Shown here in pieces: positions 32,382 to 42,420 of a stretch of 64,000 nt of DNA. The position numbers were made by a program, and so were the translations under genes. This DNA is from Oegoconia quadripuncta (lineage: Eukaryota; Arthropoda; Insecta; Lepidoptera; Autostichidae). The DNA lies in NCBI GenBank assembly GCA_949316235.1, contig OX438744.1:31430778-31494777 (forward strand), in the 5' to 3' direction. Numbering within the stretch: the stretch's first letter is position 1; every line of letters begins with the position of its first letter. The notes beneath the pieces are model-generated. The model worked only from the letters and a program-made list of their open reading frames with translations, ran no database searches and was not told the origin of the DNA.

Positions 32382-33143
32382 CAGAGGTGTGACTTATCTA
32401 CAAGTATCTGAAATACAGATACAAGATGCAAGATACGTATTTTCATTTTGTATCTAAAATACTTTTTAAAAAATCATTTTGTATCTTGTATTTAAATATA
32501 TTTTGTTTGGTATCTTAGTATTTTATAAATACTTTTTCTGATAAAATACTTTTAGTAATATATTAGTAGAAATATATAAAATAAATGCGTAAAATTGAGC
32601 ATGTCATTATTAGTCCAACATCACATTGGTAGATGGCGACTCTTTCTTTGCACTGCACTGGCCTGTATCTATACAAGATGTGGCAAATGCACAAGTCGTG
32701 CGAGCCAAACAATTAAAAAAAAAAAACTGAAATGTAATTTCATTTGAGAAGATGACCGCCTTTTTGTATATATTACATTACATTAAGTTATTTACGAATA
32801 ATTCGTAAATAACTTAATGTTAAGTTATTTACATACGTAAATAACATTAAGTTATTTACGAATAAATCGTGTTATGTTATATAACGTGTGTGTTATGTTA
32901 TCGTGTTATGCTCGTGTTATGTCAATTAAGAAAAATAAACTTAGAATTCATTAAAATAAAATCTTGTTTTCTTACAAAAGTATTTGTATCTTAAGAAGTA
33001 TTTAGAAGATACGTATTTGGTATTTAGTATTTCAGATACTATTCTCGAAAGTATTTTGTATCTGGTATCTGAAATACTTTATTTAAAAGTATCTTGCATT
33101 TTGTATTGCAGATACTTTGTACAGGGTATTTTGTACATCTCTG
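32382..33143. mobile_element. hAT-type MITE, 762 bp
   Basis: An 8-bp duplication CCCAAAAG flanks the element (32374-32381, 33144-33151). It begins CAGAGGTGTGAC and its reverse complement end begins CAGAGATGTACA, typical hAT termini. Subterminal regions are rich in repeats of AAGTATCTGAAATAC and GATACAAGATACAA types in both orientations. There is no transposase. A compound palindrome lies at 32781-32866. Confidence 0.88.
32781..32866. repeat. compound palindrome inside the hAT MITE
   Basis: CATTAAGTTATTTACGAAT (32781-32799) is followed after one base by its exact reverse complement (32801-32819). Then GTTATTTAC/GTAAATAAC arms and a further direct copy of the first arm extend to 32866. Confidence 0.95.
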
Positions 33144-33499
33144 CCCAAAAGTAAGATTTTACGATGTTTTAATTTTTTATTTATCTTAACTTACTCTTGT
33201 ATTTTAATAATTCTTTTTATTGTATTGTGTACCTATTCATGAATGTATTTATTGATATTGGTAAACTTAAAGTATTATTTTAGGCTAAAAATTGACCTTG
33301 AAATATAGAACAGGAGATGGGTACGGTTGCAACGATATGCCTAAGGACGTTTGAAACGTTTCAATCGTCCTGATGTTTCAACCGTCCCTGTCTTCGTTTA
33401 GGTACCGACTTTCAGCAAAAATTGTTTAGATCTAATGATACCTGAACTGTCCTGAACTAACCACGAACTTAAAAACATATCTAATTTTATTGTTTTTAA

Positions 33500-34140
33500 C
33501 AGACTTCCAAAAAAAGGAGGACGTTCTCAATTCGTCGGGATCTTTTTTTTTTATGTATGTTCCCCGATTACTCGAAGACGCCTGAACCGATTTGGAAAAT
33601 TCTTTTTCCTTAGAAAGGTTTCACAGGTGGTCCCATAGTCACCAAGTCATGATCTGATGATGGAATCCTGGAGAAATCGAGGGAACTCTTCATATTTTAT
33701 AAGCACACTTAAGGCTTTTTGGGTGTATTTTATAGTGGCTCGTACATTCGCTTTCGGGAGGCATAATTAAATCAAATAAGTTGGACTAATTACCTGGATG
33801 ATTTGAAAATTTTCTCTGCGCGTCGAAGTCGGTTATTTGTTAATTTTTGGCGGGTCAATTATTATTTGTTATGTATGTTCTCCGATTACTCGAAGACGCC
33901 TGAACAGATTTGAAAAATTCTTTTTTTGTTAGAAAGGGTGGTTCCATAGTCATCAGGTCATGATCTGATGATGGAATCCTGGAGACATCGAGGGAACTCA
34001 TCATATTTTATAAGCAATTTGGGTGTATTTTATAGTGACTAGTACATTTACATTCGGAAAGCATAATTAAATCAAATAAGTTGCACTAATGACCTGGATG
34101 ATTTGAAAATTTTCTCTGCGCGTTGAAGTCGGTTATTTTT
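33500..34140. repeat. duplicated lepidopteran repeat with GGAGG/GAAGTCGG termini
   Basis: Two copies of a ~290-base unit (about 33556-33835 and 33872-34135) share TCCGATTACTCGAAGACGCC, TCATGATCTGATGATGGAAT, CATCGAGGGAACTC and ATTTTCTCTGCGCGT-GAAGTCGGTTAT. The outer left end is ACTTCCAAAAAAAGGAGG. A related sequence in reverse orientation lies at 58880-59057, ending CCTCCTTTTTTCGAAGGCGG, and a short one at 61695. Confidence 0.8.
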
Positions 34141-34167
34141 ACAATACCAATTTTCGTTCTTTCCCAG

Positions 34168-34383
34168 ATGCCTAGAAAAAGAAAGCATGTTACCGAAAGA
34201 AGTTCAAAGGACTGTTCTCGTACCAACAAGCCTACGAAGAAGTAATTTCAGGGCGGTCATTACGTAAGGCTGCAGAAATGTTTAACATTGCCCACGTGTC
34301 ATTATCTAGATATAAAAAAAAACGAGAATCTGCACCCGAAAATGTTCCAGTAGATAACATAACTATGGGGTATGAATGTGACT
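34168..34383 (+). pseudogene. pogo-type transposase N-terminal helix-turn-helix, frameshifted
   Basis: The ATG at 34168 opens MPRKRKHVTERSSKD; a shift then continues AYEEVISGRSLRKAAEMFNI, HVSLSRYKKKRESAPEN and a stop shortly after MGYECD. This is the psq/CENP-B-like DNA-binding domain at the start of pogo/Tigger transposases. It would bind the inverted repeats of its own element. The rest of the protein is missing. Confidence 0.7.
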
Positions 34384-35480
34384 AGTGGTTTTTGATAAAT
34401 AGTTTATTTTTAGGAAGATTATTATAGTCTTCAAGTGTAAGAAGTTTTACGTTATTACATTTATATTGTTGGAGATTTTTTTAGTTTTGTCTAGAATATA
34501 AGACACTAATTAGATTATGGGATTTTCGACCCCAAACAAGTGCCATAAATAAAAATGTAGGTTGTAGGTGAGAAATGTCTAGTAATAATAATAACATTGT
34601 TTTCTTAATTTTCCTTTTAATTTCTTTATTAAGAATTTATAATGAGCACCTATTTTACTTTGCTCACCAGAGTAGGTGTTTTGGTGGAGTAAAGTGGAAA
34701 TACTCGAAATAAGACTATGGGATTGGTAAATAAATGATCGACCTACATTTATAAATTTTAGTCATGATTGAAACATCGGTATAATTGAAACATGTCTGAT
34801 TGTATGGGACCTGATAATCTCTTTTTATGCTGTTTTATGCCATTATAGTTCATGAATATATTAAAAGCTTGTTGATTGTGTGAAATGTTAATTCTAAGTT
34901 CAATTTGTATCTGTTATTGAGACATGAAAAAGAAATTAAGCTAACCTATAACACCAAGATTTTGTTTCAGTAATAATTTTAGAAATATATATGGTAACAT
35001 TACCAACTTTTCATGATCTCATTGAATAATTGTCTAGTTATAGAAAACCGTTTAAACCTATTAAAAAGTTTAATAATTCGAATGATATCTGAAGTGTTTC
35101 AATTAATACTATGTACTGTTTCAACTGTCCCTAGCATGGGGTCAATTGAACCGCTTTTCCCAATTCCCTTTGTTAGGTAATAGCAGCGTAGTTCATTGAG
35201 ATAGAGCTACAGAATATATTTTATTCATTAGACAGATAAGAATACTTCATATGATTAAAATATTTAATCTGTAAGTATAATAGATACTTTACTATACGCG
35301 TTCAAAGTAAATTTGTTTCAATCGTACCCAGTCTACCCTACATTGTATCTAGATGACAAATATACAATATTACCATCGACATAATTCTTGATGATTAAGT
35401 GGACTGCATGTGCGAAAAATAACCGAAAAGGGCGGAGTTTTAATTTAATAAAACGAATTGCTTGGAGAAAGGCGACTCAC

Positions 35481-35575
35481 CAGGGTGCTTGATCCCTCCA
35501 ACGAAGATCTCCACAGAGGTGGAAGGTACCTTCAGCTCTCTCTTTGAAGGCCAGCTGGACTTACCTCGAGATCGC
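35481..35575 (-). CDS. candidate host gene exon inside the large intron
   Basis: On the minus strand a 95-base stretch between CATAG| (35576) and |GTGAGT (35480) is open and encodes WPSKRELKVPSTSVEIFVGG then IKHP. It begins with one base completing a codon and ends in phase 1. That matches the phase-2 donor of the exon ending at 57606 on one side and the acceptor at 6830 on the other. The donor is strong; the acceptor lacks a good pyrimidine tract. An alternative is a 27-base exon upstream (35602-35570 area) with donor GAG|GTAAGT. The phase match on both sides is the main argument. Confidence 0.35.
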
Positions 35576-35879
35576 CTATGTTACCTTTCTCCTGGGAGAT
35601 TATGGGTTCGAAGCTAGGGTTGAGAAGCCTTCAGCAGCAATTCGTGGCGAAAGGTGGTAACGACAATTATACTATTTAGAATGAACTTAAACGAAAAAGT
35701 GCGAGACCGCTGTGGTGAAAACCGCCGATTCACTCCCGCGATCCAAATTGAACTCTTTATTATATTTTACCCTATTTTTAAAGTAAGTTGAGTGTTGCCA
35801 GCTTCGAAACCATTATACTAAATTATAAATGGAACATTAATTATAGTAGTAATAGTTATAGTATATACTGAGTAAACAA

Positions 35880-36190
35880 AAGTTAACATCTCTAAATTCC
35901 CGTTGAGGATACGGTCTCTTTTAGTTTACGCATAACGTTCGTAGAACAGCCCGTTCGCATAACCAGGCTATTTCACAATTAATAATGAAATATTATAATA
36001 TGAAATAATAATTATAATTTTGTAACATAAAAACCTTTTTTTTAAAAAAAAAAGAGCAACCTCGAGTTTCTTGCTTGTTTCTCCTCACGGGAAAATTGGC
36101 TTTTGAACAAGCAGTAGCTTAAAAAATGTAAAATCTAACTATTTTAAGTGTAGCCTGTGTATCTACAAAATAAAACATTTTTTGATTTTG
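35880..36190 (+). mobile_element. family 1-related LINE 3' end, plus strand
   Basis: Blocks GCCCGTTCGCATAACCAGGC, AGAGCAACCTCGAGTTTCTT, GCTTGTT and ATTTTGATTTGATTT match the reverse complement of 40231-40430 and 40700-40740. Only the 3' UTR is present, so this is a truncated insertion. It belongs to a subfamily slightly different from the copy at 2388-6512. Confidence 0.75.
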
Positions 36191-36194
36191 ATTT

Positions 36195-36870
36195 GATTTC
36201 CAAGATTTTGGCAGAAAGTACACCTGTGGGCGATCATACATTTGAAAAACAAACAATGCTACTTTTATTTTGTCAGTTACATATAGTTTAAAATTATTTT
36301 TGAAGCTCGTATAAATATAGTGAACGTAATTTATGAATATCATTTTTTATCTCTGGTATTTTGAAAATTAATTTGTAATCAAAATAAAGAAATAATGAAG
36401 CTTGGCAAGCATATCATTTTCTTTTAAGGTATAATACAAGTATACTTTATGATGACAGATTATAAACGTTGATAAACCGAATAATCAACATGGTACACTT
36501 GTTAGGTACTTAGCACAGATGTACTCTATTACATACCATTAGAAAAATCAAAACTAGTCATATAATGCTCTGAGAGTTGTTATTTAGCCAAGTCATGCAC
36601 ATTACACACCAAAAACTTAAAGATAACATTGAAAAATCAAATAGTTAACACAGTACAGCTGTTATTTAGCATAATTAATGAATCTTCGATACATTTATAT
36701 TTTACTAGCTTTTGCCCGCGACTTTGTCCCCGTGGAAGTAGTTCTATGGACTATTTGAAATGACCTCCATTGTATGAAGGTCAAGCTGTATGGGCTCTAC
36801 CCACCTGATTGACATAAAAATGACTAGGTGATTTAAGAAATACGAGCATTCATACAACTCACACGGATAC
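36195..36870. other. intron with a short dispersed-repeat signature
   Basis: AT-rich. The only recognisable piece is ACTAGCTTTTGCCCGCGACT at 36704-36723, a lepidopteran dispersed-repeat end also related to 29110-29130. Confidence 0.4.
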
Positions 36871-36872
36871 AC

Positions 36873-37385
36873 AGACACAAACAAACATATTTTTGTAATT
36901 ATACTTGTTTTTTGTATCTTGTTTCTTTTACTGGTTAAAGTACGCGGGTTATCCGACGTAGGTCCATAACACAAGTATTTCTAATGTTTAGGATGAACCT
37001 CCGACCGCAAACCATTAAAATGTAAATGCACTTAACAAACAGACACAAACAAACATATTTTTTTAATTATACTTTACACTAAGTTTTTTGTATCTTGTTT
37101 CTTTTACTGGTTAAAGTACGCGGGTTATCCGACGTAGGTCCATAACACAAGTATTTCTAATGTTTAGGATGAACCTCCGACCGCAAACCAAAAAAGTTTA
37201 AATGCACTTAATTAAGTAATAACATATTTTTTTAATTATACTTTACATGAAGTTTTTTGAATCTTGTTTCTTTTACTGGTTAAGTACGCGGGTTGTCCTG
37301 ACGTAGGTCCATAACACAAGTATTTCTAACGTTTAGGATGAACCTCCGACCGCAAACCATTAAAATGTAGATGTACTTAATTAAA
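36873..37385. repeat. 168-bp tandem repeat, three copies
   Basis: Three consecutive units, starting near 36873, 37041 and 37210, share TGTATCTTGTTTCTTTTACT, GGTTAAAGTACGCGGGTT, CCGACGTAGGTCCATAACAC and AGGATGAACCTCCGACCGCA. Measured period is 168-169 bases. Units 1 and 2 are nearly identical; unit 3 has more changes. No inverted ends or coding capacity. Confidence 0.93.
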
Positions 37386-37549
37386 TTCTCAATGTTATGA
37401 AGTGTAATGAATTGAATGTGTGATTGATTATGAATAAACGTTATCTTACCATTAGAGTTCAGAACAAGATTGTTTTATGATAAAGCAATTCAGAACAAAC
37501 TGTAACCTTATTAATCTACTCAAGTGCACAATCCTTTATCTGTCCCAGA

Positions 37550-37735
37550 GGGAGTTATATCGACGAAGTTTATAAATTACTCTTACTACCCTTTTTTGAT
37601 ATACTTTCTAAATTAGCTGCTCTTCCTTAAAGCAAAATAGCATATAACACGATACTGTGTAAATAACTGAAATAAACCAATCTAGCAGTAGTCACATCTG
37701 TTAACTGTCTGATCCCACAGATGACATATGCTGGA
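37550..37735 (-). mobile_element. diverged family 1 LINE fragment (RT thumb region)
   Basis: The segment ATAGCATATAACACGATACT then AATAACTGAAATAAACCAAT and CACATCTGTTAA follows the same order as the family 1 RT thumb coding region near 3045-3110. Divergence is high and no frame is open. Confidence 0.45.
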
Positions 37736-37740
37736 GAGCG

Positions 37741-37800
37741 AAAACTAGTCGCTAAAGATTCTAAATGGGACTTCATTTAGAATCTTTAGCGATTAGTTTT
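37741..37800. ncRNA. 60-base near-perfect hairpin (possible small-RNA precursor)
   Basis: A 27-base arm (37741-37767), a 6-base loop GGACTT and a 27-base arm (37774-37800). The single mismatch becomes a G-U pair in plus-strand RNA, so a plus transcript would be fully paired. It lies at the edge of a LINE remnant. Whether it is transcribed is unknown; it may simply be a folded-back duplication. Confidence 0.5.
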
Positions 37801-38204
37801 AGCTTTAGAAGATAGAAGGTTAGAATCAAGCATATGTAATTCCCAAAAATACTGTCGTATCTACAAATTCCATTCTATCGTCGTCTATTACAATTAACTT
37901 TTCTTAGTATTGAATTATAATTGAAGAGTACCAATCCGCCCCGTAGACCTGTCTATCCATCTTTCATAGCACAGACATTCACGGTATTTACACAGTATTG
38001 AGAAAGAACTGGTACGATACAAAGGAATACCTAATATGTTTAGGACAATGGGTAATTCTACTGTCTGTCAGTTTATGTCTGTCAGAAATTTGACTTTGCG
38101 GAAAGTTCAAAAGGTATACATTTGTCATGGAAACTGCCGAAATCAGTCTGTCCGTCTGTCACCTGGAAAGAAAAATTACCCGAAAATGGAGAAGAGAGAA
38201 AGAA
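37801..38204. other. sequence left of the piggyBac transposase, nothing clear
   Basis: No clear inverted terminus of the piggyBac element or TTAA-bounded end was found. Open frames here overlap the 3' end of the transposase antisense. Confidence 0.3.
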
Positions 38205-40049
38205 TTATGGAAGAGTATGATAATATTGGAAACAGGGCTCTACACACAGGGGGACCTCGCATACAGAGCATACATATGTCGTACGTTTTTGCGTACGATT
38301 GTGTTTAGAGCAATAAACGCATCTGCGACGCGCCGTCCGATCAGACTCACGCTGTGTCTTTGTAATTTGCTTCGGCCAATGTTTATTGTCTGTAAACCGC
38401 GATGCCGACGACACGCTTGGCGCCACCACGTTACTAGACCGCTTTTTGGGCACGTGTTGGAGATGGTGTTGATGGATGAGTTGCACTAATTCTAAGCGGA
38501 AAACGATGTGCTCTTTTGGAGTAACAGCTGAGGCCTGCAGAAGAATCCTTGAATTTAAAATTGAACAATTTAGAAGGCGCTTGAAGACCTTCATATTCCA
38601 TTTCGCGCATTTTTTTCTTTCCAGTAGGTATGGTCCCAACATTTGATCTTTTCGATCGACTCCTCCCATGCACTTGTTGTAGTCCATTATAAGCTGAGGT
38701 TTATACTGAATGGATCGGTTTGCTTTCGATGGAGTTAGGGTTTGAGAAGTGCCATGGAAGGTAGATATCGTCAAGATCTTTTTCTTGTCTTGGTAAGCCA
38801 GGACAGTCACGTCGCCAGAATGTCGTGCTGCGATCTGACCATCACGCAAGCTGCACAGAGCTAAGAGTGGAGGCACATTGCGGCGGTTGGAGCGCAAGGT
38901 TCCAACGCAATCGGTTCGGCGGCTTTTGAGGAATCTGGCAAGTAGGGGACTATTAAACCAATTATCCAAGAAAAGTGTATACCCTTTGTCCATGAGAGGA
39001 TGGACCAGTTTGAGGACAGTTGCCGTGCTTTTCAGCAACGACGATGGGAAAGCTGGGTCGTAGGTGGTGGTACGGCCGGTGTATATGAAAAAGGACCAAA
39101 GATAGCCCGTTGCAGACTCACAGAGCTCAAACGTCTTCACTCCGAACCGGGCTGCCTTGGTCTTAATATACTGCCGGAAGGAAAGTTTACCCTTCCACAA
39201 AGTCAACGATTCGTCAATGCAAATCTCTTGGGACGGGACATATGTGCTTTGGAAGCGGGCATTTAAATGGTCTAAGATGGGGCCAAAATCAAACAAACCG
39301 TCGGAGCTGTCAGGCAGTCTCTTGCTATTATCCGTGAAACTGAGGGCGCGGCAGATACATTCGTAACGTTTACGGGTGAACATTATCCTAAAAATATTAG
39401 TTTTTAGGAGGGGATTTGAGGTAAAACAGGATTTAGTAGAGGGCATGCGGATGATGCCAATCATCATCCAGAAGGAGAACAGGATTAGGATTTCGTGGAT
39501 GTTTGTGTCGTACCAAGCCCGGGCGAAGGCAGTAGACGAACCAGCAACCGTTTTAGCATGCCGGTTCGTTTCAGTCACTATATGCGACAGAATACTGTCG
39601 TCCCAATACTGTCTAAATGCCCCATATGCATTTTCAGGTGCGACAGTCGGCCCGGTCTGCTGAGGCAAAAACGCTTCCCTTTGTCCTTGAAAGGTATCCA
39701 TGGATGACCATTCAAAGACTGTGGAATTTCTATCCCCAGCGAACAGGGCCTCGTCACCACCGTCATCTGCATCCACAAATTCGTCGTCGTCTTCTCTCCT
39801 TCTATTTGCTCTCATTCGTGCCTGCCGAGCAGAAATTACCGCCATAACCTGTTCTCGCAAATCTTCAGGCACGTCATCGTCATTTTTATATCTCTCAGTC
39901 AGCCTGTCCCCTCTCACCCATCCCACGGGTCTACGGGCGCGACCACTCCCCCTCTGCGGCCCTCGGCTGCGTCTTCGTTGCTCAGCCACCTGCTCCACTG
40001 GCGGGAACACCTCATGCTCCTCGGCGAGGTGGAAGACGTCGTTGTCCAC
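38205..40049 (-). CDS. piggyBac-like transposase, intact
   Basis: An uninterrupted 614-codon frame counted from GTG at 40049. Residues 1-110 are an acidic/basic disordered tail. The DDE_Tnp_1_7 core shows the three catalytic aspartates in EICIDESLTLWKG (D279), LFLDNWFNSP (D362) and MGGVDRKDQM (D465). The C-terminus has a cysteine-rich zinc-finger-like domain (CVYCSKHN, CSVCEVPLC, CFQYYH) normal for the family. The open frame continues upstream of 40049 (NDIVKDDPAQIDK) to an excellent acceptor, a T-run ending TTTCAG at about 40092, so an upstream exon with the true start is likely. The enzyme would cut and paste at TTAA. No terminal repeats were located, so a domesticated gene cannot be excluded. 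Confidence 0.9.
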   Translation of the reverse strand: MDNDVFHLAEEHEVFPPVEQVAEQRRRSRGPQRGSGRARRPVGWVRGDRLTERYKNDDDVPEDLREQVMAVISARQARMRANRRREDDDEFVDADDGGDEALFAGDRNSTVFEWSSMDTFQGQREAFLPQQTGPTVAPENAYGAFRQYWDDSILSHIVTETNRHAKTVAGSSTAFARAWYDTNIHEILILFSFWMMIGIIRMPSTKSCFTSNPLLKTNIFRIMFTRKRYECICRALSFTDNSKRLPDSSDGLFDFGPILDHLNARFQSTYVPSQEICIDESLTLWKGKLSFRQYIKTKAARFGVKTFELCESATGYLWSFFIYTGRTTTYDPAFPSSLLKSTATVLKLVHPLMDKGYTLFLDNWFNSPLLARFLKSRRTDCVGTLRSNRRNVPPLLALCSLRDGQIAARHSGDVTVLAYQDKKKILTISTFHGTSQTLTPSKANRSIQYKPQLIMDYNKCMGGVDRKDQMLGPYLLERKKCAKWNMKVFKRLLNCSILNSRILLQASAVTPKEHIVFRLELVQLIHQHHLQHVPKKRSSNVVAPSVSSASRFTDNKHWPKQITKTQRESDRTARRRCVYCSKHNRTQKRTTYVCSVCEVPLCVEPCFQYYHTLP

Positions 40050-40149
40050 TTTGTCGATTTGAGCCGGATCGTCTTTGACGATATCATTGCTGAAAAAAAA
40101 AAAAACTGAATTTCATGGAGTTATATTTTTGCAATGGGCAGAGCACATA

Positions 40150-40240
40150 GCTCTTCTTGAGCAAGTTCTTGAGTGGGGACTGGAGATCATGCATTGGCAA
40201 ACGTAGCATAGGACGTCCACCCACAAAGTGGACGGACAAA
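40150..40240 (+). pseudogene. RTE-type LINE C-terminal remnant
   Basis: Plus-strand reading around 40209-40238 gives GRPPTKWTDK, the signature found near the end of RTE-type ORFs (GRPQTRWTDD), preceded out of frame by a WGLEIMHW-like stretch. Only a few dozen codons survive. Confidence 0.4.
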
Positions 40241-41095
40241 TCAAATATGCTTTATTTTGTAGGTACACAGAGTACACTTAAAATAGTCAGATTTTACATT
40301 TTTTAAGCTACTGCTTGTTCAAAAGGCAATTTTCCCCTGAGACGAACAAGCAAGAAACTCGAGAGATTGCTCTTTTAAACAAAAAAAAGTTTTTATATCA
40401 CAAAAAGGCACAATAATATTTCATTATTTTGTACGACCTGTTTGGTGTAGTGGTTAGAAATTCTGATGCTATACCATAAGGTCGCGGGTTCGAATCCCGC
40501 TAGGGGCATATGTTTGTATGATGAATACAGACATGTGTTCCCGAGTTATGGATGTTTTTCATTTATATATGTATTTATTTACAAAAAAAAAAGTATTTGT
40601 ATAGTTTATCAACCATCTGGTATCTATAATACAAGCCTAGATACTTAGTGTGGAACTAGATGCATGGTGCTGTGATGCAAAGATATTTATTTATTTATTA
40701 TTAATTGTGAAATAGCCTGGTAACGCGAACGGGCTGGTTATGTCCATGAATGTTTATCATCTAAATAATCTGATATTTTATAATATGCTTTCTTAATAAG
40801 TTTCTGTTTTATAGTACGAGTACTTTAAATTTATTGAAAGGAAGATTTTGTATATCAACAGGAAACTTATGGAAAAAGCGTATAACTCTTTGAATGAATT
40901 ACTGACTTTTCGGAGGCGACTCATGTGACCTGCAAGTTTATCTTCATGTCTTGTATTGACATCATGTTTACTACTATTTTTCCTATATGATGCTATTTTT
41001 TTTTTTGACATACATTAGATTAAAAAAAAAATGTATGTGACGAAAAGGTTAGAATGTTATTAATTTTAAACCGATCTCTAAGTGACACATAAATG
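40231..41095 (-). mobile_element. family 1-related LINE 3' end, interrupted by a SINE
   Basis: 40231-40430 is the 3' UTR (TTTGTAGGTACACAGAGTAC, AACAAGCAAGAAACTCGAG) and 40700-41095 the 3' coding end, with RT thumb and tail (HEDKLAGHMSRLRKVSNSFK in one minus frame). The plus-strand copy at 35931-36020 shows these two parts joined (around TTCATTATTAATTGTGAAAT), so the intervening 40433-40697 is an insertion. Confidence 0.75.
40433..40697 (+). mobile_element. tRNA-derived SINE inserted in LINE 3' UTR
   Basis: The head reads like a tRNA, with A box TGGTGTAGTGG (40443-40453) and B box GGTTCGAATCC (40487-40497). There is no anticodon stem continuation or tRNA-length end. The body continues about 190 bases (ACAGACATGTGTTCCCGAGT, TATAATACAAGCCTAGATAC) and ends in TATTTATTTATTATTA. 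It is inserted in the family 1 3' UTR at an ATTATT-type site, with a probable short duplication of target bases. Confidence 0.8.
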
Positions 41096-41210
41096 TATTT
41101 TAAAAATAATTGGACCGACGAATTGGCAAACAACCATCTTCAGTGGTAGTTTAACCCATAAGGCATTCCATACAAACTTTCAAGTCCAAAAAGACCGATT
41201 CTGATGAAAC

Positions 41211-41345
41211 TTTATACGTATTGAAGAAGGATGCCCCAAATGTGTTGGGGTTTCCGGGTCAGTACGCTTCCACCTTCGACCTCATCTTCACTTAACATCA
41301 GGAGTGAATGAGGTCAAGTACCAAACCGTTGTACATAAAAAAAAG
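41211..41345 (+). mobile_element. SINE 3' part, 5'-truncated
   Basis: Matches the body and tail of the SINE at 1963-2262 in opposite orientation: AAATGTGTTGGGGTTTCC, TCAGTACGCTTCCACCTTCG, ACCTCATCTTCACTTAACAT and an A-rich tail. The tRNA head is missing. Confidence 0.8.
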
Positions 41346-41399
41346 ATACATAAATCTAAAAAGTTAGTAGAAAACATTTTCTAATTATCGAATTTATTT

Positions 41400-41886
41400 G
41401 GGATGGTTCAGCCAAGTACCAGCTGGCTGCACTCGATTCTGTGGAACACGTGCCAAGGGACTCATTGGTGACCATTCGATCACTGCAAAATTGCAGAGCC
41501 TCGAACACCGTCGCAAGGTCGCCTGTCTCTGTCTTTTACAGGATGCACTTCGGTGAGTGTGCGTTGGAATTACACAATCTTATTCCACCATCGCCATTTC
41601 ATCTTCGGACTACTAGGCGTGGGGAGGGATTCCACCCGTATGTGGTTAACATACCAAATATTCGCACTAAGCGGTTCGATTCTTCATTCATAATGCGAAC
41701 CAGCCAAGGCATGGAATTCTCCCTTCCGGCGTCAGTCTTTCCTGAATCCTACAACCTTGGGATCTTCAAGAGCAGGGTGAATAGGCATCTACTGAGATCG
41801 CGTGCTTCATCTTCGGCCACATCACATCACATTCCCATCAGGTGAGATTGTGGTCAAATGCGTATCCAGTTAACCATAAAAAAAAA
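41400..41886 (+). pseudogene. CR1/Rex-like LINE 3' end, truncated, frameshifted
   Basis: Plus-strand frames give LAALDSV, SLVTIRSLQN, FYRMHFGECALELHNLIPP, ASVFPESYNLGIFKSRVNRH and a stop, followed by a short 3' UTR and A-rich tail (41876-41889). This is the conserved C-terminal end of a common insect LINE RT (FYRYFHGECS.EL..IIPP ... LPASVFP..YDL..FK..V..HL). One frameshift lies near 41440-41530. Confidence 0.7.
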
Positions 41887-41889
41887 ATT

Positions 41890-42420
41890 TAAAAGATATT
41901 TTGAGTTTTTCTGTTACTATGGAAAACTTAAAATCGCTCTAATTTAGTAGTTTTAATCTTTATCGAGAATATTCTCTACTAACTTTTTAGGTAATTGCAT
42001 TATAAATCTTCACCAAACTTACACCATATTTGCGGTATCCCTTTCAAACAAAAAAAAAAGGATTTGTTTCCTCAATTGGTTCTACAAATGTCGGTTATAG
42101 CTGAATTGATAGCCTCTTCTTTTTTGGGAGGTGGTTTAAAGATCTCTAAATAGTATAAAACATTTACGTATGTATAGTTATTTGTTTATAATAGTAGTAC
42201 TTACTTTATGTTTAAATGAACTTGTATCATGAATTGAGACGTCTCTATTATTAACTAAGTATATATTTCTTTTTGGTTCTGCATATTTGCTGCCTGTAAT
42301 CTGCTTGTATTTCTTGTGCAGTACTCTCTGATGAAAGTCTGTCTCAAATTGTATTGGATGTTAATTGATATCATAGCATTTAAGAACAATAACATGTATT
42401 TGCAGTATGTACCAAATGTA
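41890..42420. other. AT-rich spacer, nothing recognised
   Basis: No motif or repeat recognised between the truncated LINE and the next family 1 copy. Confidence 0.35.

Larger units (their letters stand above)
32208..35338 (+). mobile_element. pogo-like DNA transposon, internally degenerate, with nested inserts
   Basis: Terminal inverted repeats of about 24 bases begin GGGTAGACTGGGTACGATTG at 32208 and end with its reverse complement at 35338. TA flanks both ends (32206-32207 and 35339-35340), the Tc1/mariner/pogo target duplication. Inside, 34168-34383 encodes a pogo-type N-terminus: MPRKRKHV, then after a frameshift SGRSLRKAAEMFNIAHVSLS (helix-turn-helix). No DDE domain remains. Motifs of the type GTTTCAATCGTAC recur internally near 33350 and 35100. 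Two later insertions sit inside: a hAT MITE (32382-33143) and a duplicated repeat (33500-34140). Confidence 0.85.

Noticed and set aside
36873..37385. CRISPR-like array
   Set aside because: Units are long and directly adjacent, without unique spacers, and the genome is eukaryotic.
39376..40062. Plus-strand genes opposite the piggyBac transposase
   Set aside because: These frames are antisense shadows of the intact transposase frame.
40433..40510. tRNA gene
   Set aside because: A and B boxes are perfect, but no matching acceptor stem closes the molecule and the sequence continues into a SINE body with an A/T-rich tail.
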